Source: Apostichopus japonicus (taxonomy: Eukaryota > Echinodermata > Holothuroidea > Aspidochirotida > Stichopodidae). From it: a DNA stretch of 64,000 nt. The stretch lies in the NCBI RefSeq assembly GCF_037975245.1, contig NC_092576.1:5356501-5420500 (forward strand). Reading direction: 5' to 3'. A program made the position numbers and the translations under genes. Each line of letters starts with the position of its first letter. Positions within the stretch are counted from its first letter, which is position 1. Under the pieces are notes generated by a model. It had not been told where the DNA came from and searched no databases. It was given only the letters and a program-made list of their open reading frames with translations. Below are positions 14,701-24,626 of this stretch, piece after piece.

Positions 14701-16101
14701 GATTGTCATCTAATCCTGGGTGCAATACACACTGTTTGTTGATATGGGAGGGGTGGGAGGGAGGTAGTAAGTGTCCACCTTTGCAGTCATGGTGGGTCAT
14801 GCGTATATATGTGCGATATCTCATGAAAAGGAATACGAACGGTCAACATATCCGCAGATACTTTTTGTGCTTTAAGTAGGTCAAAGTGGGAAAACCTAGT
14901 TAAAAATTCTATAACATAGCAACTCGGATGGATATCAGATCATTAACAGATTTATAACATACGTTCTCCGATAACCAACGCATTTTCCATTGGCCTCTTT
15001 TCTTCCTATTGTTTCCATATAGGCAGTAAAAAGACAGTTGATGTCCTCACAGTTACATATGAACGGTTTTTTTAGCAAAATGACTTGTCAACAGGTCGCC
15101 AGTATAACAGTTGAGTGGGCACTAAAGGAATGATAAAGAGACTGTTATTTGTGCTACAGATACAGATCGCACAATTCATCTGTTTAATCGAGAATTGCTA
15201 GAATTATTAATTATCGTCTTCAAAAGTTAAATAATTGTTATGTATCCGGATGTTAAAGAAAGCCGGGCTTGTACTAAATGTTTTACACCTTCAAGTTTCC
15301 ATAGATACCAGACTAAACAAAACTCTTTTCACGGTCTCTTTCAGTCGTGTGGCAAACTGGTTTTGCACTTACAGGAGTACTGCATTTGAATTACGATACT
15401 GGACAGTGGGAGGTATGTCCTGGTAACATATATGTTATATGAAGATATCATTTTAAATAGACTTATTTTTTAATATACCTTTTACATAGTAGAAGAACTA
15501 ACATAGTCAACTTCATCTGGGTTTCGTCTTCATAACACCCATCAAGTTATTGCTAAGGTCTTTCATGCATACATATCAAGGGAAGTAATGTGTGCTAATC
15601 ATGTTGTTATGTGTTTATTCACACAGAGCTGTTCACTCGGTCTACTGAACGAAAATGAATATTACATTCTTGTGAGTATACAACACTTAGTAAAATATAT
15701 TTCAATCCAGTGAAAAAAAATGTGAACAGTTGAAGTCAACAACACTTTATTCCATTCAACGACTCTCACATTTTCCAGAAGTGGCGCAATTACGTTTTAC
15801 TTCTGGGGATGGGGAGGGGTGGTTGCGCAACGGCTTTTCAGAAGATATATAACAGTAATGACCTGGATGTATCAGGTTAATGTTGAGAAGTAGAGTTAAT
15901 TGCATATTCTTTCGTGTTTATAAATGAAACGGCTTAAACTGTGTGTAGATTTTATTTAACTGTATATCGATATCTTGTTATTAGAACAAAGTGTACCAAA
16001 GTAACAACAATGAAATGTTAGAATTACCTTGTGCCAAGAAGATCAGTGAATTACACTGCACATTCATATACAAACATATATATTTACACTGAATTTTCAT
16101 T

Positions 16102-16179
<78 letters not shown>

Positions 16180-19131
16180 GCCAGTTAATGTTGCTTTTAA
16201 GATGTATCAGGAGTGGAAGGAACGAATAAGGGATTCATTGTTTTGTGCAAATGTTACATTTCGTTACATTTCCACTTCCGGTCACTGCATGTCTGGTATA
16301 TTAGCTGGTATGCTTGCCTACAAATTATTCTAACTGTAGACTAAATTAGAAATGAACAGAGGAATGGATATTTAAGAAACAGGACAATGTTTGCATTTTA
16401 AGACAATGAGCGATTAATTCCCATGATATTAATCGTATCCATATGGTGCAATTAAGCAGTAATTAGTTTATCATATTATGTTAAATTTGTATCTTTAACT
16501 TAGTGACAACATTAACCTGTCGGTTGTCTCACATCTTGTCTTTCAGTTAAGGAAGTTTGCGGTATTTTGTTTTTGTTTGCCATGCTGTAATAACTCTCCA
16601 CATGACCATGATTTCCTATCTTGTAGACATCTTCTCTACAATCAAAGCCAAACTGATGGTTTGAGATTTATTATGAATGATTTATTACCTCTTGCAGAAG
16701 TAATTATGAACAAACCCAAAGTATAGAGAACCCTTATAAACACATAACGTTTAAGTTCTGTATTCAACTTTATATGATTGTCGTTGCAAACAGATACTCT
16801 GAAATTTGCTTCTTCACAAGAAACAAACTGTAATAAAGTAAGTAAGTACACAGATTAAGGTCATTTCCAATTTCAGGAGAAAATATTTCATTCACGTTTT
16901 CTTTCCGTGGTAGTTTTGCATGTTCTGTTTATGTGGGTGATAATATTGAACATTACAATTGTATTTCAGAAAAAGAAGGCCAATGCAGAAGTGGTAAGTA
17001 AACTGTAAAGTAAGCATCCTATTATATGTGGAAATTATGCCTGTACTATTCATCAGATTAAATGATCAAATTATTCTACGAGCAGGAAAGGATTATATAG
17101 ATATTGTGGTAAATTTGGTTAAATATTAAAGAAAACATTGTACTTACGAGTGAAATGTAAGGATTTGTATTTGTTTGACCCATAATATTTGGGTGGCACA
17201 AAATATGGGGTTTTAGTGTATTAATGAATACACGCTTTACGCTCTCCCGCTTTTTCTTTCCCTAAAATCTCATTAGGTTTGAACAACTATTTAACTTGAT
17301 GACCCCAAAGACGGCAAGGCCTGGTAGGGTGGTCTGGGTGTGGGCTTATTTCTCCACGGACCCCACTTTTTGGTCTGTACTAAAACCTGTATTTGACAAA
17401 CCAAAACATAGAGCAAAAATAATCTTCATAAACTAAAAACAACTGAAGTCGAAGTTTTTAGATTAAATGACGTCAGTTTGAGGAAATGGTTGAAAGTTTG
17501 AGGTATAGTAGTCGGAATTTGCAAGGAAAAAAGTCAAAAGTTAGAGAATGGAATATAGAATAAGGATAAAAAATTTGTTATGAACACTTTCGACATATTT
17601 TCTTACTTCGAGAAGAAAGTTGAATTGATATAAAACAAAAGCGAGGTTTAGTTGTAGAAATTCGAGAAATCTTAGTCAAAGTCCCCCATTTTAAGATAGG
17701 ATCCACCGTTCTTGGACTGCCGTGTAAGAGGAAGTATATATTGTGTGCTTTAAATGGTAATTGGCTATGTGTCATATGATTCCATGAACATCACATGTAC
17801 TAATTGCAAAAAAAATTAATTAGTTACCGCAAGGGACCCTAAAAATGGACATTAAGAAAATATAAACGTACACTCCCATATATAAGGAGGAGGAGCCGAC
17901 TGGGGGAACAAGGGCATAACATGACTGGGAATACCCTCATTGCCCTCTCAACCCTCATGTCCTCCCCGCACCTTGGTTCCGCCACAACGGTCATGACTTA
18001 ACTGTGTTCACAACAAGATAGTATGGCTACCACGGTGAATTTCTTGTGATAACATGGTAGCACGTAGTTTATGAAGTCATGAAGTCGCAACAATGTTAAA
18101 ATGAAAGATCTTTAAGCTAAATCATTTTGGAATTCACTGTAAAGGTGTACTTTGAATGCAAAGTGAGTGATAACAAATATCATAAATACATAAAACAAGC
18201 TAACTGTCTTTTCTTCTTGTTGATCAGATTTCATATGTTAATAATGTAAATGTTAATATTCTTACACATGTGTTGCTTTCAGACCGACCAAACGGAAAGG
18301 TACGTCTTTAAATTAAATTGCGATTTCTTATCTGAACTGATCAACCGTGTTCTAGATTCATCGGTAACAAAATAATATATCATGTGTTGTAAAAACTACT
18401 ACAGTACTAATGTCATCATTTGTGTACAATCAATAAGCTACAGTAATAATGCCGTCATTTGTGTAATAATAGCGTCATAAGTGTACAATCGGTAAGCTAC
18501 ATACAATACAAGGTTGTCTTTTGTGTACAATCAATTAGCTAAAGTACTAATGTCATCATTTCTGAGCAATCAATAAGCTACTCTACTAATGTCGTCATTT
18601 GTGTAAAATCAATAAGCTACAGTACTAATGTCGTCATTTGTGTACAAGCTCTAAGCTACACTACTAATGTCGTAATATGTGCACAGTCAATAAGCTACAG
18701 TACTAACTTCGTAATTTGTGTACAGCCAGTAATCTACAGTACTAATGTCGTCATGTGTGCACAGTCACTAAGCTACAGTACTAATGTCGTCATATGTGCA
18801 CAGTCAATAAGCTACAGTACTAATGCCGTCATATATACACAGTCAACAGGCTACAGTACTAACGTCTTACTTTGTGTACAATTACTAAGCTAAGTGCCAA
18901 TGTAGTCATTTATGTACAATAAGTAAACTGCACTACATATGTCGTCCTTTGCCGTCCTTTACGCACACTCACTAAGCTAATGTACAATGTGTAGATTTAT
19001 TACTAATATACTGAGATAGGATACAATGATTTAATGAGTATGGAAACAGGCACCTCTTCTGCTTGTATTTATTCATATGTTTGAATATTTCAATTATTTA
19101 GAGCAAAGCTTTTGGAAGACTCGGACCATAA
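3567..19131 (+). CDS. Multi-exon Ig-superfamily type I membrane receptor
   Basis: Fourteen exons assembled by eye give 1,980 coding bases (659 residues plus stop) with compatible phases at every junction: 3567-3621, 4125-4454, 8837-9466, 9843-9959, 11617-11700, 11951-12042, 13189-13400, 13795-13862, 15345-15412, 15627-15671, 16181-16295, 16877-16993, 18283-18299, 19102-19131. The order is signal peptide, three Ig-like domains on two exons, transmembrane segment with RRRR stop-transfer, then about 285 cytoplasmic residues. The extracellular exons are bounded by phase 1 introns, as is usual for Ig genes. I do not recognise the cytoplasmic part: it has no clear TIR, death or SH2 domain and no complete kinase motifs. 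An AATAAA lies at 19288. Ligand and role are unknown; a cell-surface recognition receptor is inferred. The later small exons are the least certain part of the model. Confidence 0.7.
4125..4454 (+). CDS. Exon 2: V-like Ig domain lacking the usual second cysteine
   Basis: 330 bases (110 codons) lie between an ACAG acceptor and a GTAAGT donor, both phase 1. The domain shows TISCNY (B-strand cysteine) and GAGWF (C-strand tryptophan). Where the F-strand Y-x-C would stand, the sequence reads HNHVFRVTT, so the canonical second cysteine is replaced by valine. An extra cysteine near the N-terminus (DECQSP) may form a different disulfide. Several N-x-S/T glycosylation sites are present. The assignment as an Ig-like domain rests on size, exon phase, the C/W pair and its neighbours. 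Confidence 0.7.
5481..5600 (+). repeat. tRNA-derived SINE
   Basis: A tRNA-like head starts GCGTCCA and contains an A-box-like ACTAGTGGTTAGGG and a B-box-like CTTCGAATTCC. It is followed by an unrelated tail ending ACTCATTACGATTTC. A second copy with the same head and tail lies reversed at 24506-24626, which shows that this is a dispersed repeat rather than a tRNA gene. It sits in intron 2 of the receptor gene. Confidence 0.75.
5795..6652 (+). pseudogene. LINE ORF2 N-terminal part: AP endonuclease domain
   Basis: 285 residues with the endonuclease/exonuclease/phosphatase fold signatures of CR1-type ORF2: FTNARSIHKK at the start, ITESWL, GGGVLLYI, VVYRSP, MGDFNFPYINW and the late GTSDHD box. 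These include the expected catalytic Asn, Glu, Asp and His positions. The frame is closed by TAA at 6650-6652, but the same frame continues beyond it for about 40 codons of related-looking sequence, so the stop looks like a point mutation rather than the true end. Confidence 0.8.
6787..7950 (+). pseudogene. LINE ORF2 C-terminal part with reverse-transcriptase core deleted
   Basis: 387 residues, one frame off from the endonuclease part. It begins with the linker motif HVPWKNRKS and then KSSTPHWMNKKVR, and runs to about QADKID. It then jumps directly to FADDIKLYS, the catalytic FADD box, and on to the thumb and C-terminal region (WQMLFNIDKCKVMHIG, HLEYAVQAWNPY). The fingers and most of the palm that normally lie between are missing, so the enzyme is dead. 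With the upstream stop and frameshift, the copy carries three independent lesions. The ORF ends 96 bases before the conserved 3' tail. Confidence 0.8.
8695..8775. repeat. (AT)n microsatellite
   Basis: About 80 bases of nearly pure AT dinucleotide, ending about 60 bases before the acceptor of the Ig2-Ig3 exon. Open frames across it only encode Tyr-Ile runs and are not genes. Confidence 0.95.
8837..9466 (+). CDS. Exon 3: two Ig-like domains
   Basis: 630 bases (210 codons), phase 1 at both ends, acceptor TTTTCAG and donor GTAAGA. The first domain shows SSLSCNV, LSWKL and LRVFVCAA. The second shows VVMNCGE, FFVWKK and GTYTCVYS, the standard cysteine/tryptophan/YxC pattern of Ig folds. Two extra cysteines (TGCDQ, SLCF) sit at the start of the first. 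Two domains on one uninterrupted exon is less common than one domain per exon. N-x-S/T sites near the end suggest glycosylation. Confidence 0.85.
9843..9959 (+). CDS. Exon 4: transmembrane helix and stop-transfer
   Basis: 117 bases (39 codons), phase 1 to phase 1. The translation runs EEERRTSW, then a hydrophobic stretch starting with nine consecutive valines after isoleucine and continuing LFVLMSCIVVLLIVF, then RRRR. The valines are encoded by an almost pure GTT repeat, so the membrane helix contains a coding microsatellite. The basic cluster after the helix predicts an outside N-terminus. Confidence 0.85.
11003..11225. repeat. Degenerate short tandem repeat in intron 4
   Basis: About 220 bases of imperfect 8-11-base units built on agattaaac / agatgaaat. 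No coding potential. The rest of the 9960-11616 intron shows nothing else recognisable. Confidence 0.7.
11617..11700 (+). CDS. Exon 5 of the receptor, cytoplasmic
   Basis: 84 bases, phase 1 to 1, acceptor CATAG and donor GTATCT. It encodes DRQRAITAKQQWQQLLKAT and then IWVTEEDLRG, a charged, probably helical juxtamembrane segment. Its support is the preserved frame and splice sites; it has no recognised domain. Confidence 0.6.
11951..12042 (+). CDS. Exon 6 of the receptor, cytoplasmic
   Basis: 92 bases, entering in phase 1 and leaving in phase 0. It encodes ALCKKVIISKDQ and then a basic helix-like stretch ending KRLKEASERQ. The CKKVIIS plus downstream helix faintly recalls the lysine strand and C-helix of a kinase N-lobe, but there is no glycine loop and I do not claim a kinase. 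Confidence 0.6.
13189..13400 (+). CDS. Exon 7 of the receptor, cytoplasmic
   Basis: 212 bases, phase 0 to 2, acceptor AATAG and donor GTAAGC. It encodes VDIRKIILRDSF, then GGAIYLSSGAVLPPLNTLG, then a W-rich helix ending SSLPTEI. This is the largest cytoplasmic exon and the best one for a family search. No known domain recognised. Confidence 0.65.
13795..13862 (+). CDS. Exon 8 of the receptor, cytoplasmic
   Basis: 68 bases, phase 2 to 1, acceptor CAAAG and donor GTAAGA. It encodes IERSLLPFEFENKLSTLQQK and then PCG. The frame agrees with the exons on either side. Confidence 0.55.
13870..15340. other. Intron 8 of the receptor gene
   Basis: About 1.5 kb without a supportable gene or repeat, apart from G-rich patches near 14453-14475 and 14744-14768. 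Confidence 0.4.
15345..15412 (+). CDS. Exon 9 of the receptor, cytoplasmic
   Basis: 68 bases, phase 1 to 0, good polypyrimidine tract with CAG acceptor and GTATGT donor. It encodes VVWQTGFALTGVL and then HLNYDTGQWE. Domain unknown. Confidence 0.55.
15627..15671 (+). CDS. Exon 10 of the receptor, cytoplasmic, with YxxL
   Basis: 45 bases, phase 0 to 0, acceptor CACAG and donor GTGAGT. It encodes SCSLGLLNENEYYIL. EYYIL fits a YxxL signalling or sorting motif, though not a full ITIM consensus. Confidence 0.5.
16104..16180. repeat. (AT)n microsatellite at an intron end
   Basis: AT repeat running directly into the ATATAG that would be the acceptor of the next exon. The polypyrimidine tract is replaced by AT repeat, so this splice site may be weak. 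Confidence 0.9.
16181..16295 (+). CDS. Exon 11 of the receptor, cytoplasmic
   Basis: 115 bases, phase 0 to 1. It encodes PVNVAFKMYQEWKERIRDSL and then FCANVTFRYISTSGHCMSG. The donor is a weak GTATAT and the acceptor follows an (AT)n tract, but the frame is kept to the next exon. Confidence 0.5.
16877..16993 (+). CDS. Exon 12 of the receptor, cytoplasmic
   Basis: 117 bases, phase 1 to 1, acceptor TTTCAG and donor GTAAGT. It encodes GENISFTFSFRGSFACSVYV and then a cysteine-containing stretch ending EGQCRSG. Four cysteines in the last two coding exons are unusual for a cytosolic tail. Confidence 0.55.
18283..18299 (+). CDS. Exon 13 of the receptor (micro-exon)
   Basis: 17 bases, phase 1 to 0, CTTTCAG acceptor and GTACGT donor, encoding DRPNGK. 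Proposed because it restores the frame into the terminal exon; on its own it is weak. Confidence 0.4.
18390..18990. repeat. About 40-bp minisatellite in intron 13
   Basis: Roughly fifteen imperfect copies of a unit like agtactaatgtcgtcatt followed by tgtgtacaatcaataagct. It lies between the micro-exon and the terminal exon. Confidence 0.85.
19102..19131 (+). CDS. Exon 14 of the receptor: terminal codons and stop
   Basis: Acceptor TTTAG, then SKAFGRLGP and TAA. The downstream sequence to the AATAAA at 19288-19293 would be the 3' untranslated region. Confidence 0.45.
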   Translation, partial: SKAFGRLGP

Positions 19132-19299
19132 ACAACCGCCATCCGATGTGAAAGTTTGAAATTTGAATGGCAGTTGGACGACGTCAGTATGATGCAACTG
19201 AATCATCTCTGGTTTTAACAGACAGAAGAAAGACTAAGGAATATCAGGAACAATGCAACTTTGCTCGTAAACACAAAGAGAATCTTCAATAAATTCAAT

Positions 19300-19545
19300 A
19301 CCCCATAATGAGTACAAAGAGGCTATTGTTTTTGAGAATGTTAAAGGTCATTTGAGGTCACTGGAGCTCAAAATGTGTAATCATAATAAACACAATATCT
19401 CAAGAGGGGAATCTCTAACATATCTCATACTTTGCATATGGATGTACTATATTGAGAAGAAGGTGCCTATTATTTTCTGAGGAGGTAAAATGTTATTTTG
19501 GGTCACCAAAAGGTCAAAGTTTAATATAAAAACTTGGTTTGAGGA
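19300..19545. repeat. AGGTCA-containing dispersed repeat
   Basis: Sequence with aaggtcatttgaggtcactgg and gggtcaccaaaaggtcaaag, similar in style to the long repeat at 60868-63545. Probably a diverged fragment of the same broad family. Confidence 0.45.
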
Positions 19546-19559
19546 CCAATGTGAATCTA

Positions 19560-22190
19560 CGCGAAAGTAACGGAGTGTATGTATAACACCTCATACGAAT
19601 CGTCTGTGTTTCAATTTATAATATGCATACTACGTTTGGAACTATTTACTTAATTCTTAGCATTTTGTTCAAGATTGTTTATTACTACGTTTAGGGTTCT
19701 ATTTTTTATCGTTTAGTATTGGGTGTTTATTAATATCTGTTTTATGCTTTTACAATATTTTTTTAATGTACTATAGTTCTCATACTTATTCATATTTAAT
19801 TATTGTCTATTCTTTATTTTTTGGGGGGGGGGGTTTAAAGTATTTGTTACATTAAAAAATCTAGTATTTTCGTCATACCATTCTTCTTGCAAATATAATG
19901 CTCAACATTTAAATGGTCATGTCATTTTCAACAGATATTCTCGTCTTGTCCTACTGCCAATTAACTTATATACATTAAATTTTATATTCACGTCTATGCC
20001 TTAAAGGCAATGAGTACTTGTCATGGTAATCAAATAAAGGGAGAATGAAGTAATAAAAAGGTGTAGTCGTTTCGTCATATCATTTACTTGCAATTATAGT
20101 ATTCAAATGCTTACTGGAAATGTGGATTTAATAAAAAAGAAGAAAAAAACGTCCGAATAGTTTTAATTCCCTTTGCAAATGTAACATTTGACATATAGAA
20201 TGAATAATAGGATGGGAGATATCCATGAAATGAACCATTCCGTATGCAAATTTGAGTAACCTCAGACCACAATGTATAACATGCATAGAATCACTGAAAA
20301 GCAGAAATGGAAGTATCTTCTTTCTCGTTGCAAACGGTTTAGAAAGGGCCGTATCGGTAAGTTTCATTTCAAGAAGAATTTACACCAAGTCTTAGGCTAT
20401 GAAAAACAGATAATTGAAAGACTGAAACTTTTTAATATGCGCACAGCCATAAATAAGGCAATAGAAACTGTCGTCCAAAATAAATTTCACTTCCTATAGT
20501 TCTTCACACCCGTGTAAATAATCAATTCGGAACAAGCCAAGCAAATATGTCTGAGAAAATATTACAAAAATAGTTTTGAACCTGTCATTATCAAAGTTAT
20601 CCATTATAGTAGGAATACAAGTAACATTAAAATTAAAGTGGAGAAAATGCTCGTGTGGATATAAAATGCTGTTACCTATAAAGTTCCTTTTTTCTGTGCA
20701 TAACCCCAGATCTTATACATGGCTGTCGGTTTCAGTGACAAACCCCTTTTTCTAATTAAATTCTTAATTCTCCCATTGGCAGTACTATATAGATTTGGCC
20801 GCTATCTAAATCAGTCGAGGGAATGTTGTCATTTGAATCCACTTCCTCTCCACACCTTTAATATGCACGACACTGTTTATCAGTTACAAAATCAACTTTT
20901 CATTCCGCACATTGAATTGAGGCTACTTTCTAAATCAGTTTAGGAAAGTAAGAATTTCTGCATGCAAACAGTTTTCGTGTCAATTACATCGAACGTTGAA
21001 ATTAGTTGTTTAATGTAAGAAATAGTTTCACTTTTTATTAGAGACGTACCACAAATGCCACAATTAGCCGAAGTTAATTGACTGTATACTTTCAGTTCAC
21101 ACTTTGCAATATCATTATTGCTTGTTTTTTCCTGTCGATCTTTTAAACACAGAAGTTTCATTTTGAAAATATAAAAACAAATGAAAAATTGACTCTCTTC
21201 ATATTTTGATAAAAGGTATACTTTCACTTTTATAATATCGCTAATTCATTTTCTATCCAATACGACTGTCCAAAGATGTTAGGATCAATCGTTTTGTCTC
21301 GATATTTTCTTACTTCTCTGTCCTGTGGGACGAGGGAGCGATGTTCGCCTCGTAATCCGACTGGTAATTCATAAGTCTCGCACTGATCCATAATCAACAT
21401 ACTCTTGGTATATATAGTATGGGACTATAAATTATAAAGAAAAGCAAACTTTTGATTTATAGTTCAATTAAACTGATAAACAGATACCATTATATTGTCT
21501 TCCTTTTGTAATCATGGTCGGTTCTGCAGGATTTTGAAAATCTTGGGTGAAGTCGGGTGAAGTGGGGTGAGGAGCTCATATCGTTGAAGACAACATTAAA
21601 TTAAAGGCTTAACATTATCAATTCTGGGGGCGTTAAAGCTTTCACTAGGTCTATAAGTACGTAAATATGTCTCTAACCAATGTTGTGTTTATACCTACTT
21701 TTCAATTCCGACCCGCAAATACCAACGACCCGAGAAAACGAATCTCGATAAGCGGTGAAAATCCGCCTCAGTTTGATGTTGCCATGGTGAAACGAGACAG
21801 TATTATACTTAATTGAAGTAGCAGATTTTTAAACCATTTATTGCGTTTCATAAATTGTCCAACATTAACTAAGCATTTAACTAAGCAATGCTCCATTCAT
21901 TTGCAGAGACATCACCATTGCTTTCATAGGCAGAGTAATGTGACATCTGTAATCGTGCACCTGGCCTTTTGTTCTCTGAGCTGAGTTCCCGGTCTCCGGA
22001 AGTCATGTGACGCAACCCCGTACTGAATTAGTGCTTTCTCATGTTTGTGATTCATGCGCCACACATGTTAGGCAAGTAGGTTTATTTTTAATTTTGTTTT
22101 TATAAAAAAACACTAATGCATGATCGGTAAGTTCAGTGCGAAAGTTTATATAAGTAAAATCTCTTCGTACCACATATAGTCTACAGTACA
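19560..22190. other. AT-rich DNA without a supported gene
   Basis: Only short open frames with no recognisable domains. A run of ten G occurs near 19823-19833. Nothing else is supported. Confidence 0.4.
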
Positions 22191-22193
22191 TTA

Positions 22194-22445
22194 ATGTATT
22201 TAAATGCCATAGCACGTAACATTATAATTAGAGGTTTACGCTTATGTAACGTTGTTGTTGTTGTTGGTCTACTGTTAATTTTTGCAGTATTAATTGACAT
22301 TGATCAATTGCGCCGTGGACTTTGCAAAAATAATTTCGTACAAAATGTATATTGTATAATAAACCTAACAGAAGTAAACTTCTCTTCATGTAGTGTGAAC
22401 AACAAAAAGTTACAACTGAATATCACACTGCGGTTTTTTAGCTAA
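22194..22445 (+). CDS. Possible small membrane protein or first exon
   Basis: 83 codons from ATG. A basic N-terminus is followed by a helix that begins with a GTT-repeat-encoded VVVVV and continues GLLLIFAVLID, then a cysteine-containing tail with N-x-S/T sites (IINLTEVNFSS, QLNITL). The positive-inside pattern would give a type II or signal-anchor protein. A plausible downstream exon lies at 22656-22730 between TTTTAG and GTGATG, encoding DWDVNMYCKLCSVRYKETNF and onward. The poly-valine helix resembles the receptor exon at 9843-9959. No family recognised; it could be chance. Confidence 0.3.
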   Translation: MYLNAIARNIIIRGLRLCNVVVVVGLLLIFAVLIDIDQLRRGLCKNNFVQNVYCIINLTEVNFSSCSVNNKKLQLNITLRFFS

Positions 22446-23084
22446 GATATGACATTACTTATAGTAACACCCGTGAATACCAGAAAGACATTAATGGCAC
22501 ATCTATTCGTAACGTTAGATAAGCAATGTCCATGATGATTGTAACAGAAGTGCGCATTTCGAATCATGAAACTATGCCCGTACCCATACAGAAATACAAA
22601 TTTTAAGTGTGATGTTCGACGCACCTAACATTTTCCATTTCTCCACCTGTTTTAGGATTGGGATGTTAATATGTATTGTAAACTTTGCAGCGTGCGTTAT
22701 AAGGAAACGAACTTTGGAAATGTAGTTCAGGTGATGTTTTCCAACGTTTGTTTTCTGTTGTACTAATCGAAACTTGTTTGACCTACTCTGCTTTTAAATG
22801 ATTCATGGAAAGGACAAATCACACAATTTTATTTGTTGTAAATACGGTTGTGATAGCTCTTCAGAAAACGCAACTAGCGTGAATAAAAATTCCGGGTTTA
22901 TATAAATTACTTTCCCTCAATTTACCATTTTTAAGCAATAGTGAAAGTAACAAGGAAGAAAGCATCAGAACAGTAGAGTGTCACATAATTACCCGGCAGG
23001 ATAATAACTCACTAGACGCTGTGCTTACTTGACTTGAGGAAGAAGTACATTGTACAACGTAGCCAGATTTTCCTAGTGTGAAGT

Positions 23085-23705
23085 GTATTGCAGTTATAAC
23101 TAATTAACCATCAAGTGTATATAAAGCGTGTTACAGTGTATTGTAGTTATATCTTATGAACTACTAAGTGTATATGGTGTGTGTCATGGTGTATTCTAGT
23201 TATAACTAATTAACCATCTAGCGTATATAGTGTGCGGTATAGTGTACTGTAGCTTTAACTAACTTAATCTTCAAGTTTATATGATGTGTGCTCTAGTGTA
23301 TTGTAGCTATAACTAACTTAATCTTCAAGTGAATATGATTTGTGCTCTAGTTATTGTAGCTATATCTAATGAACTACTAAGTGTATATGTTGTGTGTCAT
23401 AGTTTATTGTAGTTATAACTAATTAACCATCTAGTGTATATAGTTTGCGGTATAGTGTATTGCAGCTATAACTACCTTAATCTTCAAGTGTATATGATGT
23501 GTGCTCAAGTGTATTGTAGTTATAACTAAGTAACTATCAAGTGTATATGATGTATGTTTAAGTGCGTTTCAGTTATACCTAATTAGCCTTCAAGTGTATA
23601 TGATGTATGTTCTAATGTATTGCAATTATAACTTACTATGTGTTATAGTGTATTGTTGTTATAACTAAGTACCATCGAGTATATATGGTGTGTATTACAG
23701 TGTAT
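23085..23705. repeat. About 60-bp minisatellite
   Basis: About ten imperfect tandem copies of a unit like ttgtagttataactaatt, then aaccatcaagtgtatat, then gatgtgtgctatagtgta. It ends right at the acceptor of the tail exon at 23711. Confidence 0.85.
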
Positions 23706-23710
23706 TGCAG

Positions 23711-23933
23711 AACAAAGAACGACGTTGGCACCATGACCAGGTTACCTCTGAAATCGCGTTCACTTGCTTTTTCAGACGTGAAATGAATCATTCTATTTTT
23801 GTTAATTGGCAGGAATAATTCACGATGCTCGAGCACAGACATTTCCACGATCATCAATGGAATGCAATCACCGGGTCCATCGGCTCAAACAACTGAATAT
23901 CCCAAAGCCATCACAGAGCGCCTGCAATATTAG
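23711..23933 (+). pseudogene. Paralogous receptor tail exons, shortened copy
   Basis: Two exons, 23711-23740 and 23813-23933, match the pair at 30407-30436 and 30509-30839 in sequence, splice sites and phase. The joint reads TKNDVGTMTRNNSRCSSTD here and TKNGVAPLPRNASRCSSTD in the other copy. This copy continues ISTIINGMQSPGPSA and TTEYPKAITERLQY, then stops, so it lacks the tyrosine-rich end of the paralogue. It may be the last exons of a gene upstream of 24079, or a leftover of a duplication. The matching Ig exons were not found directly upstream. Confidence 0.55.
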
Positions 23934-24078
23934 AATTTATAATCCTTAATTTACTAGATCTGTGAAGGATCTAAAAGTTAAGCATCAATTTATTTTGTCG
24001 ATCCTAAAGGATTAGCTAAGCACTAACGATCGTTGATGGTTTACTGAAAGAGAGATCAGAAGCTGCTTGTGATTCAAT

Positions 24079-24397
24079 ATGGAGAGAATTTGGTTCACAC
24101 TCTTATTGATTTTATTCGTTTCTGGTTCACGTGGATCTAAAGACCCAATAGTTGTCAGACTTGTTGAAAGAGATTCGGTGATCTTGAAATGTAATGGATC
24201 TGCGACAAGAGGAAACAGATGGTTTATTGACGATCGAGTCATCTTTGCAAATGAAATAAGTTTTGATTCTTTAGCGGGTGTCAGCTTATCGAATGACTAC
24301 TCATTATCAATATCAGACGTTACATTCAATCACCAAGGATTGTATAAATGCTATCGTAACAATATCCATGTTGTGAGCTACCAAGTGACAACAGTAG
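24079..24397 (+). CDS. First exon of a second Ig receptor: signal peptide plus Ig domain
   Basis: ATG opens MERIWFTLLLILFVSGSRG, a typical signal peptide. It continues in the same exon into one Ig domain with VILKCNG, NRWFIDD and HQGLYKCYR, the full cysteine/tryptophan/YxC pattern. The exon ends in phase 1 on GTAAGT. Unlike the receptor at 3567, leader and domain share one exon. Its transmembrane exon was not found; candidate tail exons lie at 30407-30839 beyond a block of mobile elements. Start of a partial or disrupted paralogue. Confidence 0.75.
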
Positions 24398-24432
24398 GTA
24401 AGTAATGTAACAATATTTGTACTGCCATGTTT

Positions 24433-24436
<4 letters not shown>

Positions 24437-24505
<69 letters not shown>
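24437..24505. repeat. (AT)n microsatellite
   Basis: Pure AT run immediately after the Ig exon donor region, abutting the tail of the reversed SINE. Confidence 0.95.
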
Positions 24506-24509
<4 letters not shown>

Positions 24510-24626
24510 ATCGTAATGAGTTGGAAAATCAAGAAGAGTGAAAAAACTTTCAGCCTCCACCGGGATTCGAACCACGGGCCTTCCACTCTGTACGCGGACA
24601 CACTTACCACTAGGCTATGGACGCTG
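24506..24626 (-). repeat. tRNA-derived SINE, reversed copy
   Basis: Read on the minus strand it starts AGCGTCCATAGCCTAGTGGT, has the B box GGTTCGAATCC and ends ACTCATTACGATTTTC next to (AT)n. It matches the copy at 5481-5600 in head and tail, with better-preserved promoter boxes. Confidence 0.8.

Noticed and set aside
18390-18990. A CRISPR-like array
   Set aside because: The 40-base units are contiguous imperfect tandem repeats without unique spacers, in a eukaryotic intron.
20128-20499. Overlapping 75-79-codon frames on both strands
   Set aside because: Low-complexity basic composition, no splice context and no recognised family.
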